Below, in pieces: positions 60,215-64,000 of a DNA stretch of 64,000 nt. The stretch covers positions 16,293 through 80,292 of the forward strand of contig NZ_JAJEPR010000016.1 in assembly GCF_020686945.1 (NCBI RefSeq), given 5' to 3'. The notes under the pieces were generated by a model. The model made no database searches and was not told the origin of the DNA. It saw only the letters and a list, made by a program, of their open reading frames with translations. This DNA comes from Limivivens faecihominis (GTDB lineage: Bacteria; Bacillota; Clostridia; Lachnospirales; Lachnospiraceae). The position numbers and the translations under genes were made by a program. How positions within the stretch are numbered: the first letter of the stretch is position 1; each line of letters starts with the position of its first letter.

Positions 60215-62200
60215 ATGAAAATTTATGTAAACGGCAGCATTGGCCGTGACGGAGACGGTACAAAGGAAAGACCGTTCCGCCGCATCAACGATGCGGCAAA
60301 GATTGCAAGACCGGGTGATGAAGTTCTGGTTTCTCCGGGCGTTTACCGGGAGTATGTGGATCCGATCTATGCAGGAACAGAGGAAGCCAGGATCAGTTAC
60401 CGGAGCACAGAACATCTGGGAGCAGTTATTACTGGTGCGGAAAGAATCCAGTCCTGGACGCCATACAAGGAGAATGTCTGGGTCTGCCGTGTGGCGAACA
60501 GTCTTTTTGGAACTTACAATCCGTATACCACGCTGGTATATGGAGACTGGTATTTTGCCAAAGCAGATAAACATACGGGATGTGTGTATCTCAACGATCG
60601 GGCGCTCTATGAGACAGCCACTCTGGAAGAATGCATGAAAGGCGAAGTTTACGAGTGCAGCTGGGTTCCGGAGGAATCTATCTATAAATGGTATACCGAA
60701 CAGGATGCCAAAAAGGATGAAACCGTGATTTATGCCAATTTCCAGGGGAAAAATCCCAATGAGGAAAATGTAGAGATCAACGTGCGCCGGGAGTGCTTTC
60801 TGCCGTCAAAAACCGGTGTGGGCTATATCACAGTCAGCGGCTTCGTAGTGACAAAGGCAGCTACCACCTGGGCACCGCCGGCAGCTTATCAGGATGGTAT
60901 GATCGGCCCGCACTGGAGTAAAGGCTGGATCATTGAGGACTGCGAGATCTCCAACAGCAAATGCGCGGGTGTTTCCCTTGGAAAATATCTGGATCCGGAC
61001 AATAACCATTATTTCACCTATAAATATGTAAAGAGTCCCACTCAGATGGAACGTGATGCAGTCTGCCGTGGCCAGTATCATGGCTGGCTGAAAGAAAAGG
61101 TGGGAAGCCACATCATCCGTCGGAACAACATCCACCACTGTGAGCAGGGCGGTATTATTGGTCGGATGGGCGGCGTGTTCAGCCTCATCGAGGACAACCA
61201 CATCCATCACATCAACAATATGATGGAGCTTGGCGGAGCGGAGATTGCAGGTATCAAGATGCATGCGGCTATTGATGTGGTCATGCGGAGAAATCACATC
61301 CATCATTGTACCATGGGTATTTGGTGTGACTGGGAAGCCCAGGGCACACGCCTTTCACAGAACCTTCTTCATGACAACCAGCGCCCGGCTTTCGCCAAAC
61401 AGTTGAAGGGCGGCATGATGTCCCAGGATATCTTCGTAGAGGTAGGCCACGGCCCGACTCTCATCGACAACAATATCCTGCTCTCTGATGCGAGCCTTCG
61501 TTTTGCCACTCAGGGAGTTGCTATGGTACATAACCTGATCTGCGGCGCCCTCACCTGCGTGGGAGACGGCACCGGGCCCCGTTATACGCCCTACCACATT
61601 CCTCACCGCACGGAGGTCATGGGCTTTATGACGATTCTCCACGGGGACGATCGTTTCTATAATAATATTTTTGTCCAGAAATGGCCTGCCGAGGATTTTG
61701 TGACAATCCGCGATTCTTCCGAAGGTTTTGACACCGAGAATCGGAAAGCCGGTACCTGGGTCTTTGACGGTTATCCCACTTATGAGGAATGGATCGCTCA
61801 GTTTGATTTCTCCAAACCTGCGGATATGGCAAAACTCTATCCCGCTCACGAGGGTCATCTCCCGGTCTGGAGCGAGGGAAACGTCTATTTGAATGGAGCC
61901 AAAGCCTGGGAGCATGAGAAAAATGGCCTGACCGTTTCTGAAAAAGTCAAGGTAGATCTCGTGGAAAGAGATGGAAACTATATGTTGGAGACTAATCTCT
62001 ACGAGGTACTCGGCGGTTTTTCCAGCCGTATGATCAATACGGAAGTTCTGGGAAAAGCCTTTGAGCCGGAAGAACCTTTTGAAAATCCTGACGGAACGCC
62101 GATTCAGTTTGACATGGATTATTTCGGTGGTCATCGTGGAGCTGGTGTCCTGCCCGGTCCCTTCGCGGCAAAAGAAGACGCAGAGAAAAAATTATATTGA
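60215..62200 (+). CDS. Beta-xylosidase-like protein, GH120 (parallel beta-helix)
   Basis: 661 residues from the ATG at 60215 (AAGGAGG nine bases before). It opens MKIYVNGSIGRDGDGTKERP and continues as a right-handed beta-helix. From memory, many segments match the clostridial GH120 beta-xylosidase XylC: GAERIQSW, YANFQGKNPNEENVEINVRR, WAPPAAYQ, WSKGWIIED, and the likely active-site region IKMHAAIDVVMRRN (Asp354) followed by WCDWEAQGTR (Asp372, Glu374). GH120 enzymes release xylose from short xylo-oligosaccharides with retention. Length agrees with the family (about 640-660). No signal peptide. It is the last gene of the glycan operon and is followed by a strong terminator. Confidence 0.8.
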   Translation: MKIYVNGSIGRDGDGTKERPFRRINDAAKIARPGDEVLVSPGVYREYVDPIYAGTEEARISYRSTEHLGAVITGAERIQSWTPYKENVWVCRVANSLFGTYNPYTTLVYGDWYFAKADKHTGCVYLNDRALYETATLEECMKGEVYECSWVPEESIYKWYTEQDAKKDETVIYANFQGKNPNEENVEINVRRECFLPSKTGVGYITVSGFVVTKAATTWAPPAAYQDGMIGPHWSKGWIIEDCEISNSKCAGVSLGKYLDPDNNHYFTYKYVKSPTQMERDAVCRGQYHGWLKEKVGSHIIRRNNIHHCEQGGIIGRMGGVFSLIEDNHIHHINNMMELGGAEIAGIKMHAAIDVVMRRNHIHHCTMGIWCDWEAQGTRLSQNLLHDNQRPAFAKQLKGGMMSQDIFVEVGHGPTLIDNNILLSDASLRFATQGVAMVHNLICGALTCVGDGTGPRYTPYHIPHRTEVMGFMTILHGDDRFYNNIFVQKWPAEDFVTIRDSSEGFDTENRKAGTWVFDGYPTYEEWIAQFDFSKPADMAKLYPAHEGHLPVWSEGNVYLNGAKAWEHEKNGLTVSEKVKVDLVERDGNYMLETNLYEVLGGFSSRMINTEVLGKAFEPEEPFENPDGTPIQFDMDYFGGHRGAGVLPGPFAAKEDAEKKLY

Positions 62201-62206
62201 ATTTAC

Positions 62207-62238
62207 GGGCTGCCTGGCTGCTTTGGGCAGCCCTTTTT
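62207..62238 (+). terminator. Terminator of the glycan operon
   Basis: GGGCTGCC (62207-62214) pairs perfectly with GGCAGCCC (62226-62233), then TTTTT. Confidence 0.92.
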
Positions 62239-62248
62239 ATATTTCCCG

Positions 62249-62277
62249 GTGACAGAAATCCGGGAATGGGATATAAT
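62249..62277 (+). promoter_or_regulatory. Promoter of the rRNA methyltransferase gene
   Basis: GTGACA (62249-62254), 17-base spacer, TATAAT (62272-62277). The transcript would start near 62284 and include the repeat hairpin in its leader. Confidence 0.75.
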
Positions 62278-62303
62278 GAATGTATTATTTTGTTGAATGG
62301 CCA

Positions 62304-62348
62304 TAGAATTGCGTGAGTTGCTTTGCAGCAGAGTAATTCGTAGGCACC
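62304..62348. repeat. 45-base palindromic repeat, copy 2
   Basis: Second copy of the element at 20472-20516. Stem GAGTTGCT (62315-62322) pairs with AGTAATTC (62332-62339). Compared with copy 1, one C-G pair has become T-A and two pairs have become G-T, so the fold is kept. Here it lies in the leader of the methyltransferase message. Confidence 0.75.
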
Positions 62349-62370
62349 AGGAAGAGAAAGGAACGACGCT

Positions 62371-63858
62371 ATGTTTGCACTGCCCCCGGCTTTTGAAGAA
62401 AAAATGAAAAAAATTCTGAAAGAAGAGTATCCGGCTTTTCGTGAAGGCTATGAACTTCCGCGAAAGTTCGGTCTTCGTATCAATCGGGATAAGATCACGC
62501 CGGAGGAGTTTGAAAAACTGGCACCGTTTGAATTGACACCGATCCCCTGGGTAGATAATGGTTTTTATTATGGAGAAAATGACCGTCCGTCCCGCCATCC
62601 CTTCTATTATAGTGGATTATATTATCTCCAGGAGCCCAGTGCCATGACACCGGCAAACATCCTTCCGGTGAATCCCGGCGATAAGGTTCTGGATCTCTGC
62701 GCAGCCCCCGGCGGCAAGGCTACGGAGCTCGGTGCGAAACTTCACGGCAAAGGCCTTCTGGCGGCAAACGACATCAGCGGCCCCCGGGCCCGGGCTCTCC
62801 TGAAAAATGTGGAGGTCTTCGGCATCCCCAACTCCCTGATTCTCAACGAAGTCCCGGCCAAACTAGCGGAAAACTTCCCGGAATTTTTTGATAAGATCCT
62901 GGTGGATGCACCCTGTTCCGGAGAAGGCATGTTCCGAAAAGATCCGGACACAGCCAAAGCCTGGAAACCGGAAAAACCGTTGGAATGTGCCCGGATGCAG
63001 AAAGAAATCATTCTCCGGGCTGCCGATATGCTCCGTCCCGGTGGCATGCTTCTCTATTCGACCTGTACGTTCTCCCCGGAAGAAAATGAGCAGATGATTT
63101 CCTTTCTTATGAAAGAGCGCCCGGAATTTGAAATTCTCCCGATTCCTAACCGCTATGAGGGCTTTGCCCCCGGCCGTCCGGAACTTATTGAAAAAGAATG
63201 GCTCCCGGCAGAACTCTGGGATGAGGACGTTTTTGACAGTCTGACGGAAGAGCAGAAGGCTTCTCTCACAAACTGCGCCCGGATCTGGCCGCACCGCATG
63301 GGAGGAGAGGGTCACTTCCTTGCTCTCCTTGGGAAAAAAGGCGATACTTTAGAACTTGCCTTGGAAGAACCGGTCGTGAAAAAGGGAAAGAAGAAACGGA
63401 AAGAAAAACAGAGCGATTCTGCGAAAAAGTTCTCTAAAGAGCTGACACCCTTCTTCGATTTCGCAAAAGATCTCGACGTGGACTGGGATTTCACTCGTAT
63501 TGAAGTGCGAAAAGGCCAGGTCTACTATGTGCCCGCTGAGTCCGCTGCTGTCCGCGGGCTGGTATTCCTTCGGAACGGTCTCTATCTCGGAGAGATCCGC
63601 AAAGACCGCTTTGAGCCCTCTCAGGCTCTGGCTGTCTCCCTTAAAAAAGCGCAGTACTGGAATGCGATCGATCTTCCCGCCGACGATGAGCGAATCCTTC
63701 ATTATCTGAAAGGAGAGACCATCGAGATCGAGCCGGAGGAAGCGAAGAGCCCCAAAGGCTGGCAGCTCCTCTGCGTCTCCGGTTATCCCTTAGGCTGGGG
63801 CAAGCTGGTAAACGGCCTTTTGAAGAACAAGTTCCTGGCCAGCTGGCGGCTGTCCTGA
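62371..63858 (+). CDS. rsmF: 16S rRNA m5C methyltransferase, RsmF/NOL1-NOP2-Sun type
   Basis: 495 residues. Rossmann methyltransferase domain with SAM motif LDLCAAPGGKATELG near residue 110, motif IV VDAPCSGEGMFRKDP with its conserved Cys near 190, and motif VI YSTCTFSPEENE, where Cys is the catalytic nucleophile in this two-cysteine family. A Lys-rich linker (KKGKKKRKEKQ) near 335 leads to a C-terminal RNA-binding part (WQLLCVSGYPLGWGKLVNGLLKNKF), as in RsmF/YebU. It methylates a cytosine in 16S rRNA; the exact position is not readable. GAAAGGAACGACGCT precedes the ATG. Confidence 0.9.
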   Translation: MFALPPAFEEKMKKILKEEYPAFREGYELPRKFGLRINRDKITPEEFEKLAPFELTPIPWVDNGFYYGENDRPSRHPFYYSGLYYLQEPSAMTPANILPVNPGDKVLDLCAAPGGKATELGAKLHGKGLLAANDISGPRARALLKNVEVFGIPNSLILNEVPAKLAENFPEFFDKILVDAPCSGEGMFRKDPDTAKAWKPEKPLECARMQKEIILRAADMLRPGGMLLYSTCTFSPEENEQMISFLMKERPEFEILPIPNRYEGFAPGRPELIEKEWLPAELWDEDVFDSLTEEQKASLTNCARIWPHRMGGEGHFLALLGKKGDTLELALEEPVVKKGKKKRKEKQSDSAKKFSKELTPFFDFAKDLDVDWDFTRIEVRKGQVYYVPAESAAVRGLVFLRNGLYLGEIRKDRFEPSQALAVSLKKAQYWNAIDLPADDERILHYLKGETIEIEPEEAKSPKGWQLLCVSGYPLGWGKLVNGLLKNKFLASWRLS

Positions 63859-63943
63859 ACCTGCTAAAAATATTAGAGTTGTGCGAATAATTCTGATATT
63901 GTATAAACAGTTTAAAAAATATGAAAAATTTCAAAAAAAGGTG

Positions 63944-63972
63944 TTGACATTCCGCGGAAGGGGTGATATGAT
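63944..63972 (+). promoter_or_regulatory. Strong promoter at the window end (rRNA/tRNA type)
   Basis: TTGACA (63944-63949), 17-base spacer, TATGAT (63967-63972), preceded by an A-rich upstream stretch. No coding frame follows in the remaining 28 bases, which are GC-rich and hairpin-like; the driven gene lies outside the window. Confidence 0.8.
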
Positions 63973-64000
63973 AGTCAACGTCGCAGGGAGCTGCGGCGGA

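Noticed and set aside
1..64000. tRNA, rRNA, CRISPR, prophage or transposase genes
   Set aside because: None was seen on either strand; only a strong stable-RNA-type promoter stands at the right end.

Overview
The window reads as chromosome from a low-GC Gram-positive gut anaerobe of the Clostridia, most likely Lachnospiraceae. The grounds are strong AGGAGG ribosome sites, TTG and GTG starts, a VanW-domain wall protein, a B12-binding radical SAM protein of the DUF4080 type, paired LplB/YtcP sugar permeases without their own ATPase, YesM/YesN-type two-component pairs and many AraC regulators. This is inference from gene content; no rRNA or tRNA gene lies inside the window, although a strong rRNA/tRNA-type promoter stands at its right end.

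Layout. 1-15.4 kb is housekeeping: radical SAM protein, DEDDh exonuclease, a tiny membrane peptide, VanW protein, an AIR-synthase-like protein coupled to an Lrp regulator and an aminotransferase, trmL, then (minus strand) mutS2, an OmpR-type regulator and its kinase, then an HtrA-like protein that has lost catalytic residues, yhaM and an rlmD-type methyltransferase. 15.5-20.4 kb is a visibly AT-richer cassette for a sugar or polyol: a ROK regulator with an apparent ACG start, zinc alcohol dehydrogenase, VOC protein, GPH symporter and a broken PfkB kinase, among palindromic repeats. 20.6-25.3 kb holds two GH13 alpha-glucosidases and an AraC regulator (minus). 25.4-30.8 kb holds a MATE gene with an internal deletion, an M28 peptidase remnant, an intact MATE transporter, an SDR, a YhhQ-type transporter with a possible preQ1 riboswitch, and a nitroreductase.

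31-38.9 kb is a sugar ABC system (membrane AraC regulator divergent from two permeases and a binding protein), followed by pepT and ybaK. 38.9-43.9 kb is a siderophore uptake operon (binding protein, two FecCD permeases, ATPase) with a clear promoter and a dyad that may be an iron-repressor site, next to a convergent AraC gene. 44-47.8 kb is a MacB/FtsX-type ABC pair. 47.8-62.2 kb is a glycan utilisation locus: AraC regulator, YesM/YesN pair, binding protein, two permeases and three glycosidases (an unassigned GH106-like enzyme, a GH3 enzyme and a GH120-like beta-xylosidase). The inferred job is import of xylan-type or decorated xylo-oligosaccharides and their hydrolysis in the cytosol, since none of the three enzymes has a signal peptide. 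62.4-63.9 kb is an rRNA m5C methyltransferase.

No single new defence or biosynthetic system was found. The most unusual material is non-coding: several families of palindromic intergenic repeats, one pair showing a compensatory base-pair change; direct-repeat operator candidates; the ACG start; and a run of broken genes between 19.9 and 26.9 kb.
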